This document shows, piece by piece, positions 55,273 to 63,495 of a DNA stretch of 64,000 nt; position 1 is the stretch's first letter; each line of letters opens with the position of its first letter. Source of the stretch: Hirschia baltica ATCC 49814 (GTDB lineage Bacteria > Pseudomonadota > Alphaproteobacteria > Caulobacterales > Hyphomonadaceae). The stretch is from contig NC_012982.1 of assembly GCF_000023785.1 (NCBI RefSeq), positions 496,001 through 560,000 on the forward strand, in the 5' to 3' direction. The position numbers and the translations under genes were made by a program. Below the pieces are notes generated by a model that was not told the origin of the DNA, did not search any database, and saw nothing but the letters and a program-made list of their open reading frames with translations.

Positions 55273-57018
55273 TCAGAAGGCTGCGCATATTGAATTGATG
55301 TTGGATGTTGGTGATGACAAGTCAGCCCGTACTTCATTTAAGAGGCTTTCAAGAGAAACCCCTTCAAAATTTTCAGCAGAAGAGGATTCGCCTATGTGGA
55401 GCGCGATTATCTTACCTGTTGTGAGATTGAAAACAGGAGCACCCGTTTCGGGTGTGATCGTGCCGCGCTTATAGATGACATGGCTGCGACCTGTTTCACT
55501 CTGTAAATTTGAGATTTCTATTGTCGCATATCCTAAATTACTTGGAATCGAAAAATCCTGATTTTGCTGAATGGTCGGTGCAAGTGAAAATATACCAATT
55601 GGTTCAAATTGTGTATTTAAGTCCTCTGCTTGTGCTCGTCCCAGTGATTTTATGCGGGTAAATTTCTGACAATCAATATCGCTGATGGATATCGCTCGAG
55701 CACCTGTGGGGAGTGTGTCTGGAATTTGATGCAGGCTAAAAGCTGGGCGATCCCCATTTTTAAGTTGTGATTGCCAAGCAGTACCCATGGCTTGTATTTG
55801 TTTTGAGCCATGTAATGCCGGAAGTTGAATGTCATAACTTTCATTGGATGATGGCTGAACCACAGCTAGTAAGACACGCTCGCTCGTTCGATTTGCAACA
55901 AAATGGAAATTGGCATTGTCATTTACTGTCGGTGCTTGTGGAGAATTAGAAGCGAGTAAACCATCATTGAGTGGTGAGTCAGCTAGGTTGAATGTCGGCG
56001 TAAGAATGTAATTTTTATCGCGGTAGGCTTCGCCCAGCAATTCTCCAGCGATGATGAGACCTGTATACTGAGTGTCATGCGGGATTGATGATTGTTCCGT
56101 TGGAAACTGTATGCGAGCGACTGACCCTGCATGGCTGGATGCGCGGGGGTACCAACCTGAAATATGTGTTAAAACACCGTCCGTATTTGATGAAGGCGCT
56201 AGTCTCATGTCTGCATAAAGGCGGGTTTGAACAGCTTCAAGCTGGTTGTTGAGTTGCGTTGTGGACGATAATTTTTCTGATAGCTCAAAGTTTAGTTTTT
56301 TTGTTTCTTGCCAGCTAACCCCAAAATACGCGCACGCGCATATGCCTGCGGCTATTAAGGTTAAGCCGAATTTTCCAAAACCAGCGCGTTGTTTCTTTTC
56401 TGATTTGTTTTTGTAAGCAGCTAAACTCGCATTAATAAATGCATCTTGCAGTTTTGTGATGTGCGATGAAGTTTGAGGTTTGTTCGCCCGCCAAGACATT
56501 GCGCGATCGAGTTCACGTCCAAAAAGCAAAAGTGAATGCGCTTTACCGTGATTTAGCCATTTAATCGCGCTTTTGGATAAGCGAGTATGTTCTTGAACCC
56601 ATGAATGGTTCGTCTTTAGCTTAGCAACAAGGGTAGCGAGGTTTTGTGCAAAACTCGTGTCGCCTTGAAAGGAGACATACGGTAATTGCAGCATTGCTTC
56701 AGGGGCATCACCAGATGATATCGGCTTGATCGGTATGAGATATAGGCGCTTGCCCATATTGTATGCGTCTTCAAGTTCGGATGTGGCTTTGGAATCGTTC
56801 AATGCGTCCGGAGTCAGTATGAAAAGAACGGTATCTGATGTGGCAATACGATCTTCGATTTCTAATTTTGGCGGTGCGGGAAGAGAAGCAGGGTTAAAGG
56901 ATGTGATGACTTCGAAGCCGCACGTGGTTAATCCAGTCAGCAGTTCGTTCGCAAAACTGAGATCAGCTTGCGCGCAACATATGTAAACGCGTAATGCGTT
57001 GCTGGGAGTGTCGATCAT
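55273..57018 (-). CDS. TIR-transmembrane-pseudoprotease protein
   Basis: 581 residues. A TIR domain (about 8-135) has the RVYICCAQAD start and Glu81 in ATSELEDA at the position of the catalytic NADase glutamate. A helical linker (140-205, WLNHGKAHSLLLFGRELDRAMSW...FINASL) resembles those after TIR domains in signalling proteins. Then come one membrane helix (about 215-234), a coiled coil (237-268) and a trypsin-like fold (about 297-565). There, TGAP (525-528) replaces GNSGGP and the catalytic His position is lost, so the protease is probably inactive and may act as a sensor. GGGGGGG precedes the ATG. Probable immune or stress effector. Confidence 0.82.
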   Translation of the reverse strand: MIDTPSNALRVYICCAQADLSFANELLTGLTTCGFEVITSFNPASLPAPPKLEIEDRIATSDTVLFILTPDALNDSKATSELEDAYNMGKRLYLIPIKPISSGDAPEAMLQLPYVSFQGDTSFAQNLATLVAKLKTNHSWVQEHTRLSKSAIKWLNHGKAHSLLLFGRELDRAMSWRANKPQTSSHITKLQDAFINASLAAYKNKSEKKQRAGFGKFGLTLIAAGICACAYFGVSWQETKKLNFELSEKLSSTTQLNNQLEAVQTRLYADMRLAPSSNTDGVLTHISGWYPRASSHAGSVARIQFPTEQSSIPHDTQYTGLIIAGELLGEAYRDKNYILTPTFNLADSPLNDGLLASNSPQAPTVNDNANFHFVANRTSERVLLAVVQPSSNESYDIQLPALHGSKQIQAMGTAWQSQLKNGDRPAFSLHQIPDTLPTGARAISISDIDCQKFTRIKSLGRAQAEDLNTQFEPIGIFSLAPTIQQNQDFSIPSNLGYATIEISNLQSETGRSHVIYKRGTITPETGAPVFNLTTGKIIALHIGESSSAENFEGVSLESLLNEVRADLSSPTSNINSICAAF

Positions 57019-57173
57019 ATCCCCCCCAATTGCCCCTGTTATACTTGATTTCTGTGCGTGATACTCAATAACCGTAAATCGTATTTATAATAAAGACAAT
57101 GAATTAGAGCTGGAATTTAATGTGACTATTGCGCAATTTCTTATCCACGTCATTCATTGGTAATTGGCCGGAC

Positions 57174-57192
57174 TATACAGCAATCCTGTATA
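57174..57192. promoter_or_regulatory. operator-like palindrome between TIR and trmD genes
   Basis: TATACAG-CAATC-CTGTATA: perfect 7-bp arms, 156 bases from the TIR start and 141 from the trmD start. Regulator unknown. Confidence 0.45.
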
Positions 57193-57296
57193 TTCTATAG
57201 GCTATTCACCTAATGTGAGAATCGATGTGCCGATACGTTATTTTTAAGCGAATACGTGTTTCCGATTTTAATGGGGTTGATTGCGCATATAACAGG

Positions 57297-57312
57297 CTGC
57301 ACATAGGTGCAG
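57297..57312 (+). other. hairpin in the trmD leader
   Basis: CTGCAC-ATAG-GTGCAG, perfect 6-bp stem with a 4-base loop, 21 bases before the trmD start. Confidence 0.4.
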
Positions 57313-57332
57313 TTATCAACGAAGAGACAATT

Positions 57333-58055
57333 ATGCGTTTTGATCTAACCTTTCTAACTCTTTTTCCTGATGCTTTTCCGGGAATGCTGGATGTCTCAAT
57401 TATCGGTCGTGCAAAAGAACAGGGTATCTGGTCTTGCGAGACTATTGATCTACGAGCTTTTGGGGAAGGTAAACATAGGCAGGTTGATGATACGCCGGCC
57501 GGTGGCGGGGCTGGCATGGTCATACGCCCCGATATTATGGCGCAAGCTATCGATTCTGTTGATCTTAAAGATCGACCCTTAATTTACATGTCGCCGCGTG
57601 GGAAAACATTGGATCAACAAAAAGTACGTGAGCTTGCGGATGGACCTGGTATGGTCATTTTATGTGGTCGTTTTGAGGGGCTGGATCAGCGCGTTATAGA
57701 TGAATATGACATTGAAGAAATCTCGATCGGTGACTTTATTTTAGCTGGTGGTGAAGTTGCTGCTCAAGTTATGTCAGAGGCCTGTATTCGTCTTTTGCCG
57801 GAAGTTGCAGGCAATGAAGAGAGCTTAGAGCAAGAAAGTTTTGAAACTGGATTGCTTGAACATCCACATTATACTAAGCCAAGAAACTGGAAAAATAGAC
57901 CGACTCCGGAAGTTTTATTGTCCGGAGACCATAAAAAGATAGACAAATGGCGTCTAGATCAGTCTTTGGCGTTGACAAAAGCCCGCAGACCAGATTTATA
58001 CGCCTCCTTCAAGTTAAACGCAGCGACGAACGCGCGACCGAAAGATAAGAGCTAA
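57333..58055 (+). CDS. trmD: tRNA (guanine-N1)-methyltransferase TrmD
   Basis: Methylates G37 of tRNAs reading CNN/GG codons, preventing +1 frameshifts. 240 residues from the ATG at 57333. SPOUT trefoil-knot motifs: [76 protein letters not shown], and the C-terminal [13 protein letters not shown] and [14 protein letters not shown]. It has its own upstream region because the operon is broken before it. 5 bases before rplS. Confidence 0.96.
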   Translation: MRFDLTFLTLFPDAFPGMLDVSIIGRAKEQGIWSCETIDLRAFGEGKHRQVDDTPAGGGAGMVIRPDIMAQAIDSVDLKDRPLIYMSPRGKTLDQQKVRELADGPGMVILCGRFEGLDQRVIDEYDIEEISIGDFILAGGEVAAQVMSEACIRLLPEVAGNEESLEQESFETGLLEHPHYTKPRNWKNRPTPEVLLSGDHKKIDKWRLDQSLALTKARRPDLYASFKLNAATNARPKDKS

Positions 58056-58060
58056 TACCG

Positions 58061-58462
58061 ATGGCCAACATTATTCAAACTCTCGAAGCTGAAGAGATGC
58101 AACGCGTTCTCGGCGACAAGAAAATTCCTGACTTTTCACCAGGCGACACTCTACGTGTTAGTGTGAAGATTAAAGAAGGTGACCGCGAACGTGTTCAGGC
58201 GTTCGAAGGTGTATGTATCGCACGCGCAGGCGGCGGCATCCAAGAGAACTTCACAGTTCGCAAACTTTCATTTGGTGAAGGTGTGGAACGTGTATTCCCT
58301 GTTGTTTCTCCAATGCTTGAAGGCATTGAAGTGAAGCGTAAGGGTAAAGTTAGACGTGCGAAACTTTATTACCTTCGTGGACGTACTGGTAAAGCTGCTC
58401 GTATTGTTGAGCGTACAACTGGTCACGGCATTGTGCGTCGTGAGAAAAAAGTAAAAGCTTAG
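58061..58462 (+). CDS. rplS: 50S ribosomal protein L19
   Basis: 133 residues. L19 core: [91 protein letters not shown], at the 30S-50S interface. A short C-terminal basic tail. Co-transcribed with trmD, 5 bases downstream, and followed by a terminator. Confidence 0.97.
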   Translation: MANIIQTLEAEEMQRVLGDKKIPDFSPGDTLRVSVKIKEGDRERVQAFEGVCIARAGGGIQENFTVRKLSFGEGVERVFPVVSPMLEGIEVKRKGKVRRAKLYYLRGRTGKAARIVERTTGHGIVRREKKVKA

Positions 58463-58506
58463 GCTTTGATGCTGGGAAGCTAGCCTTCCTTTAAGAATTT
58501 GAAAAA

Positions 58507-58538
58507 AACGTCGCAAACATGTGTTGCGGCGTTTTTTT
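58507..58538 (+). terminator. terminator after rplS
   Basis: Stem AACGTCGCAA (58507-58516) with TTGCGGCGTT (58524-58533), then a T-run to 58538. Confidence 0.9.
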
Positions 58539-58621
58539 GTGTCTCGATTTACATATTGAGAGTTGCGCCATTTTGGATTCAACGGCTAACCTGCTTGTTT
58601 GGGGTTTTGTTGGAGGAATGC

Positions 58622-60235
58622 ATGGCTAATGCTGCAAATGACGAAAAAGTAGGTGGAATACTCGGTTGGGTCGAGCGAACAGGCAATAAACTGCCCGATC
58701 CGGTTGTGATATTTCTCTTTCTAGGTCTTATATTGATCGGTATTTCGGTGGCGTGTGCTGGTTTCGGATTGACAGCTCAACACCCCACTCAAATTGGTGC
58801 GGATGGAAATCCCGCTATCGTTTCATCTCAAAGTTTGCTGTCTGGTGAAAATATTGCCCGTTTCTGGGTGGAGATGACCACAACATTCTCACACTTCCAT
58901 CCATTAGGGTATGTACTGGTGGTTATGTTGGGGGCTGGCGTTGCTGAGCGTTCAGGTTTGTTCGGGGCTGCGATGCGTGCAGCATTGGGAAATGCCCCCA
59001 AAGTCATTTTAACACCAATGGTTGCTTTGATTGCGATGATTGCTAATCACGCAGCAGATGCAGCTTATGTTGTGATGATCCCGTTGGCAGGGATTATGTT
59101 TCATGCGGTGGGGCGCCATCCGGTTGCGGGTATAGCTGCAGCGTTTGCTGGGGTTTCTGGCGGTTTCTCTGCTAACATCCTTCCGGGGCAGTTGGATGTT
59201 TTGCTTTTTGGAATCACTGAAGTTGCCGTTGAGGGGTCTCAGCTAGACCCGAATTGGACAATGAATGTGGCAGGTAACTGGTGGTTTATTCTTGTATTGA
59301 CCTTTATCTATCTGCCGGTCATTTGGTTTGTTACTGATAAAATTATTGAGCCACGTTTGGCAAATACTCCTTTTTCAAATGGGATATCAGAAGCTGAAAC
59401 CGTTGAAGACCCATCAACGCAATTGTCTGTCGATGAGAAAAAAGGATTGGGCAGGGCTGGTTTAGCTTTATTGGCTGTTGTGACTGTATGGCTCATTATG
59501 ACCTTTGGTCCCGGTACACCGCTGATAGATGAGGCAGCTTGTCCTGTTGCACTAGAGGCTGAAGGCCAATGTGCTGCTGTTCAACGCTTGTCACCATTCT
59601 TCAAATCCCTCGTGGGTGGTTTTATGGTTTTGTTCTTGGGTGCTGGTTGGGCTTATGGAGCAGCAGTTGGCACAGTGAAGAATCACAAAGACCTCGTTGC
59701 AATGATGTCTGAAGGCATGAAAGATATGGGATATTATCTCGTATTAGCATTTGCGGCAGCGCATTTTGTGGCTTTGTTCAAATGGTCAAACCTTGGTTTG
59801 ATTTTCGCTATTCATGGTGCTGCTGGGATTGAGGCCTCTGGTCTGCCATTGCCGATCGCAATGGGTTTGATTGTTATGTTGTCTGCTACGCTTAATCTCT
59901 TTGTTGGGTCTGCGAGTGCTAAGTGGGCGTTGTTAGCACCCGTATTGGTGCCAATGCTCATGCTGCTCGGTGTTAGCCCTGAGGGAGCGACAGCGATTTA
60001 TCGTGTTGGAGATGGCGCGACAAACATTATCACACCACTCATGGTGTATTTCCCACTTGTGCTCATCTTTGCGCAGCGTTGGAATAAAGACTTTGGTTTG
60101 GGCTCACTGACCGCGATGATGATTCCATATTCAATCTGGATGCTGATTACAGGATTATTGCTAGTTGTCGCTTGGGTATTCCTAGGTGTGGACCTGGGTC
60201 CAGGTGCGCCAATAGCGTATTCGCTACCCAATTAA
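58622..60235 (+). CDS. AbgT-family transporter
   Basis: 537 residues from the ATG at 58622 with GGAGG 5 bases upstream; an upstream frame to 58499 runs through the rplS terminator and is not real. Many membrane helices. Motifs: GWVERTGNKLPDPVVIFLFLGLILI, HFHPLGYVLVVMLGAGVAERSG, NHAADAAYVVMIPLAG and the helical hairpin GAATIYRVGDGATNIITPLMVY-type end. The family imports p-aminobenzoyl-glutamate or exports antimetabolites such as sulfonamides. Substrate unknown here. Confidence 0.93.
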   Translation: MANAANDEKVGGILGWVERTGNKLPDPVVIFLFLGLILIGISVACAGFGLTAQHPTQIGADGNPAIVSSQSLLSGENIARFWVEMTTTFSHFHPLGYVLVVMLGAGVAERSGLFGAAMRAALGNAPKVILTPMVALIAMIANHAADAAYVVMIPLAGIMFHAVGRHPVAGIAAAFAGVSGGFSANILPGQLDVLLFGITEVAVEGSQLDPNWTMNVAGNWWFILVLTFIYLPVIWFVTDKIIEPRLANTPFSNGISEAETVEDPSTQLSVDEKKGLGRAGLALLAVVTVWLIMTFGPGTPLIDEAACPVALEAEGQCAAVQRLSPFFKSLVGGFMVLFLGAGWAYGAAVGTVKNHKDLVAMMSEGMKDMGYYLVLAFAAAHFVALFKWSNLGLIFAIHGAAGIEASGLPLPIAMGLIVMLSATLNLFVGSASAKWALLAPVLVPMLMLLGVSPEGATAIYRVGDGATNIITPLMVYFPLVLIFAQRWNKDFGLGSLTAMMIPYSIWMLITGLLLVVAWVFLGVDLGPGAPIAYSLPN

Positions 60236-60244
60236 TTGAACAAA

Positions 60245-60275
60245 AAAACGCCGCTCTATATCAGAGCGGCGTTTT
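60245..60275. terminator. bidirectional terminator between AbgT-type gene and flbY
   Basis: Perfect stem AAAACGCCGCTCT (60245-60257) with AGAGCGGCGTTTT (60263-60275), loop ATATC. A/T-rich on both sides. Confidence 0.88.
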
Positions 60276-60302
60276 AACTTCGGCTAGAATGTAAGTTTAA
60301 GA

Positions 60303-60755
60303 TTAAATTTTTAGATTTGTTGCAATACCAGAATGTGCAGCACTACTTTTAGGAGCTGTTATGGCACCGGCGCGGCCATAGCCTGCGGGTGCGGCACGGG
60401 AAGTGGCAACTTCCTCTGTAATCGCACGTACGATGCCTTCAGTGACCTCTTTAGAGGCTGCAAGTGCTTTTGCATGGCGCTCGGCTAATTTTCCAAACGC
60501 TTCTACTTTAGTTTTTAGCTCTTCTTTTTGCCCTTGGCTGGCTTCAGCCAATAATGATGGGTTTTCCCGGATACTCGCTATTTCAAAACGGTAAGCATGA
60601 GCAAGTTTTTCTTTCTCTGCCCAATCTCTGGAAGAAGCATCAAGGCGGTTTTCCTTATGTGCTTCAATCTCTTCAGCCATGAGTGTGCTTAAGCGTTCTG
60701 TCAAAGCGATGAGTTGTTCTGCGCGGTCTGCGCCATCACGTGCTGCAATAGCCAT
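60303..60755 (-). CDS. flbY: flagellar protein FlbY (FlgN-like)
   Basis: 150 residues, mainly helical and charged, with no membrane segment (DRAEQLIALTERLSTLMAEEIEAHKENRLDASSRDWAEKEKLAHAYRFEIASIRENPSL). It occupies the FlbY position after flgI-cheL in Caulobacter. Its helical pattern is like FlgN-type export chaperones. The assignment rests on synteny and general pattern. 3 bases separate it from cheL. Confidence 0.8.
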   Translation of the reverse strand: MAIAARDGADRAEQLIALTERLSTLMAEEIEAHKENRLDASSRDWAEKEKLAHAYRFEIASIRENPSLLAEASQGQKEELKTKVEAFGKLAERHAKALAASKEVTEGIVRAITEEVATSRAAPAGYGRAGAITAPKSSAAHSGIATNLKI

Positions 60756-60758
60756 GGT

Positions 60759-61085
60759 TTACTCCTCTAATCCTTGCATTCGCAAAATTTCAACGAGAAC
60801 TTTGTCCGCAATGCCAACGCCGCCCGCCGAAGATAATGATTTTGCATATTCTTCTGTGAGCATTGGGCGAAATGCATCCTCTGCCTGCCCGCCACCAAAT
60901 GGGCCGTCGGTTTCAATCTGATTGAAAATCGGTTGAAGCATTTCCGATAGGAACATTGTTTCAAATTCCTGCGCCATTTCTTCGGCTTTCTCTCGGGTTT
61001 GCGCTTCTGTAAAGCGAAAATCCTTAGAAATGCCCATTGATTGAAGAGCGCCTAGGTCAAGTGGTCCTGAAATCGGGTTTGCCAT
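60759..61085 (-). CDS. cheL: rod-binding protein CheL (FlgJ N-terminal-like)
   Basis: 108 residues. Matches the N-terminal rod-binding domain of FlgJ without the muramidase half: AEEMAQEFETMFLSEMLQPIFNQIETDGPFGGGQAEDAFRPMLTEEYAKSLSSAGGVGIADKVLVEILRMQ. In alphaproteobacteria this short form is called CheL and assists rod assembly. It overlaps the flgI stop (TAATG) and precedes flbY. Confidence 0.93.
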   Translation of the reverse strand: MANPISGPLDLGALQSMGISKDFRFTEAQTREKAEEMAQEFETMFLSEMLQPIFNQIETDGPFGGGQAEDAFRPMLTEEYAKSLSSAGGVGIADKVLVEILRMQGLEE

Positions 61086-62194
61086 TACATTATCTCGATA
61101 TCTGCTTGAAGTGCGCCAGATGCTTTAAGGGCTTGCAGGATAGAAATCATATCACGCGGGCTAACGCCCAATGCATTCAGTCCATTGACGAGATCATTAA
61201 GTGGAACACTGCCACCTATTAAAGCGAGATCAGCGACATCTTCATTGGCGGCAATATCCGTCTGAGGGACGACAACAGTTTCACCTGCGCCAAATGCATT
61301 GGGCTGAGATACTGCTGGCTGTTCAGAAACAGAAATTGTTAAGTTACCTTGAGCAATCGCCACTTGCGACACGCGAACATTTTCACCCATTACAATGATA
61401 CCGGTAGTTTCATTGATAACGATTCTAGCGGGTTGATCTGGCTCGACTTCTAGGCGTTCAATTTCTGCCAGAAGCATAGACATGCCGCCTTGAAAATTTG
61501 GTGGACGGTTAAGCGCAACTGTCGCTGGGTCCATTGCGAAGGCGACTGTTGTTCCCATGTAGGAATTGATTACAGATGAAATTCTTGTTGCTGTCGTGAA
61601 ATCTGGGTTGCGCAGAGATAAGCGCAATTTGTTTTGATTGTTGAGTGCATATGGCACTTCAAGTTCAACGAGCGCACCATTGGGGATGCGCCCATTTGTG
61701 GGGACGTTGCGGACAAGTGCAGAACCAGAATCGCCGCCAGCTGCAAATCCGCCAACAGCCACTGAGCCTTGCCCCACAGCATAAACCTCTCCATTGGCAC
61801 CCATTAAAGGAGTTACCAATAATGTACCACCTTCCAGGCTTTTAGCATCACCCATTGCTGAAACTGTTATGTCAATTCTGGATCCAGCTGTAGAAAATGC
61901 TGGCAGACTAGCCGTAACCATCACGGCGGCGACATTTTTTGTATTGAGGGTTTCTTCCCGTGTGTTTACCCCCAGACGCTCAAGCATCGCTTCTAAACTT
62001 TGGCGCGTCATCGGGGAGTTTCTAAGACTATCTCCAGAGCCGTTTAGACCGACAACAATCCCATATCCGATAAGTTGGTTGTCACGTACGCCTTCGATAT
62101 CAACGATGTCTTTCAAACGTGATCCAGCTGCTGCGCCCAAAGAATTGAGCGAGAGTAATAGCGTTAGAAAAAAAGCGCAGAGAATGCGATTCAT
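61085..62194 (-). CDS. flgI: flagellar P-ring protein FlgI
   Basis: Periplasmic P-ring subunit, 369 residues from the ATG at 62192-62194 (AAGGAC upstream). The signal peptide ends near SLGAAAG. Conserved start RLKDIVDIEGVRDNQLIGYGIVVGLNGSGDS and MLERLGVNTREETLNTKNVAAVMVTASLP, with the ring C-terminus NAEDVADLALIGGSVPLNDLVNGLNALGVSPRDMISILQALKASGALQADIEIM-like end. First gene of the flgI-cheL-flbY operon, divergent from fliX. Confidence 0.96.
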   Translation of the reverse strand: MNRILCAFFLTLLLSLNSLGAAAGSRLKDIVDIEGVRDNQLIGYGIVVGLNGSGDSLRNSPMTRQSLEAMLERLGVNTREETLNTKNVAAVMVTASLPAFSTAGSRIDITVSAMGDAKSLEGGTLLVTPLMGANGEVYAVGQGSVAVGGFAAGGDSGSALVRNVPTNGRIPNGALVELEVPYALNNQNKLRLSLRNPDFTTATRISSVINSYMGTTVAFAMDPATVALNRPPNFQGGMSMLLAEIERLEVEPDQPARIVINETTGIIVMGENVRVSQVAIAQGNLTISVSEQPAVSQPNAFGAGETVVVPQTDIAANEDVADLALIGGSVPLNDLVNGLNALGVSPRDMISILQALKASGALQADIEIM

Positions 62195-62333
62195 AACAGC
62201 GTCCTTCTTGGTGCTTCGGCATTTGAGAAAGGGCCACAATACAGACCGATATATCAATTACCGTTGCGAATGGTGAATTCGAGGCTATTTTGGCCTAGAA
62301 CCCAAAACAAAGACTTAATATTTATGTTTTTTT

Positions 62334-62348
62334 TTAAGTTAGTATTAG
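62334..62348. promoter_or_regulatory. near-CtrA box upstream of fliX
   Basis: TTAA-N7-TTAG, 7 of 8 matches, 55-69 bases before the fliX start at 62403. In Caulobacter fliX is a CtrA-dependent class II flagellar gene, so this fits, but the match is imperfect. Confidence 0.4.
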
Positions 62349-62402
62349 GAACACTTTAACTCTTTGGTAGGATTCTAATCACCTATGCGGGAGCTCCAAA
62401 AA

Positions 62403-62852
62403 ATGCGCGTTTCACGTCCAGTTTCAAACAAACCAACAACGGGTATTAGCAAAGCGAAAGCCGCGCCCAAAGGTGGGTTTTCTAATCTTGTAACCAGTGC
62501 TAATTCTGGAGATGGCATTGAGCAAACAGCACCCAATGCTGCTGCTGGTGGTGTTGCAGGTGTGGGTGGCGTTGAGTCCATTATGGCGCTGCAAGGTGTG
62601 GACAATACAGCAGAACGTCGCAATCGCGCTATGCGCAAAGGTCGCCGCATGATGGACGCTTTAGACCGTCTTCAATTATCAATTCTGGACGGGCATACGT
62701 CGCAGTCACATCTGGGTTTATTACAACGTGCTTTAAGCGAAGTACGCGAAGAATCGGGTGATGATGGCCTAGATAATGCATTAGGCCACGTAGAAGTACG
62801 AACTGCGGTGGAAATTGCGAAACTGGAACGCCAGAAAAAATATTCACGCTAA
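62403..62852 (+). CDS. fliX: flagellar assembly regulator FliX
   Basis: 149 residues from the ATG at 62403 (GGGAG upstream); an ATG at 62385 is an alternative. FliX couples flagellar class II assembly to FlbD activity in Caulobacter. The N-terminal half is Gly/Ala/Ser-rich; the conserved C-terminal half is RRNRAMRKGRRMMDALDRLQLSILDGHTSQSHLGLLQRALSEVREESGDDGLDNALGHVEVRTAVEIAKLE. It is divergent from flgI, the Caulobacter arrangement. Confidence 0.94.
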   Translation: MRVSRPVSNKPTTGISKAKAAPKGGFSNLVTSANSGDGIEQTAPNAAAGGVAGVGGVESIMALQGVDNTAERRNRAMRKGRRMMDALDRLQLSILDGHTSQSHLGLLQRALSEVREESGDDGLDNALGHVEVRTAVEIAKLERQKKYSR

Positions 62853-62989
62853 CAAATGCTTAAGCGAATATGAAAGTGTGATAAATTCGTTGTTGTAGCT
62901 TTGCACATTGTTCGCTATATGAGCCGTGCCCAGAGGAGGTGTTGCAGATGTATCTGCAATGACGGGGGCAATGAACAGGAGTGTGCCCA

Positions 62990-63403
62990 ATGAGCGTAAG
63001 TCTTGAAGATTACACACCATCGAATGATGAAGAATACATGAGTGAGCGCCAGAAAGCTTATTTTAAAGCAAAACTGGAAGCTTGGAAAAAAGATATTCTC
63101 GATGGAGCTAAAGAAACAATTGAAACGATGCGTGAAGATGCATCTAACCTTTCCGATTTGATAGATCGAGCATCAAACGAAGCTGATCGAGCGCTGGAAC
63201 TTAGAACGCGCGACAGGCAACGCAAACTTGTTTCCAAGATTGATGCAGCGTTACGTCGAATTGAGTCTGATGAGTATGGATTTTGTGAACACACAGGTGA
63301 ACCAATTGGTCTGGGGCGCTTGAACGCACGACCAACAGCAACTTTGTGTGTAGAAGCCCAAGAGCGCCACGAGAAGAAAGAACGTACTATTCGTGACGAC
63401 TAA
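62990..63403 (+). CDS. dksA: DksA-type RNA polymerase-binding regulator
   Basis: 137 residues from the ATG at 62990 with CAGGAG 8 bases upstream; a GTG at 62981 is an alternative. A coiled coil binding the RNA polymerase secondary channel precedes the C-terminal globular part EYGFCEHTGEPIGLGRLNARPTATLCVEAQERHEKKER. The four-Cys zinc finger is reduced: Cys, Thr, Cys, Ala stand at the positions. The reduced finger is common in alphaproteobacterial DksA. Adjacent to fliX in the flagellar cluster and ends in a terminator. Confidence 0.93.
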   Translation: MSVSLEDYTPSNDEEYMSERQKAYFKAKLEAWKKDILDGAKETIETMREDASNLSDLIDRASNEADRALELRTRDRQRKLVSKIDAALRRIESDEYGFCEHTGEPIGLGRLNARPTATLCVEAQERHEKKERTIRDD

Positions 63404-63435
63404 CTAAATACAGTCTCCGATTACAAACGTCCTTA

Positions 63436-63467
63436 AAAAAGGCAGCTCCCAAGTGAGCTGCCTTTTT
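63436..63467. terminator. bidirectional terminator between dksA and flgH
   Basis: Perfect 13-bp stem AAAAAGGCAGCTC (63436-63448) with GAGCTGCCTTTTT (63455-63467), loop CCAAGT. Confidence 0.92.
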
Positions 63468-63495
63468 AGTTTGATGATGGAATCTATTTGTTCGC

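Larger units (their letters stand above)
57019..57332. other. 314 bases between divergent TIR and trmD genes
   Basis: Contains promoters for both genes, a perfect 19-bp dyad at 57174-57192 and a hairpin at 57297-57312 just before trmD. No gene is supported; an open frame that extends trmD upstream to 57225 has no family pattern. Confidence 0.6.

Noticed and set aside
58499-58621. N-terminal extension of the AbgT transporter gene
   Set aside because: It starts inside the rplS terminator. The ATG at 58622 has a proper GGAGG.
62195-62384. Sigma-54 promoter for flgI
   Set aside because: No TGGCAC-N5-TTGC match with correct spacing on the minus strand. Only off-spacing fragments were found.
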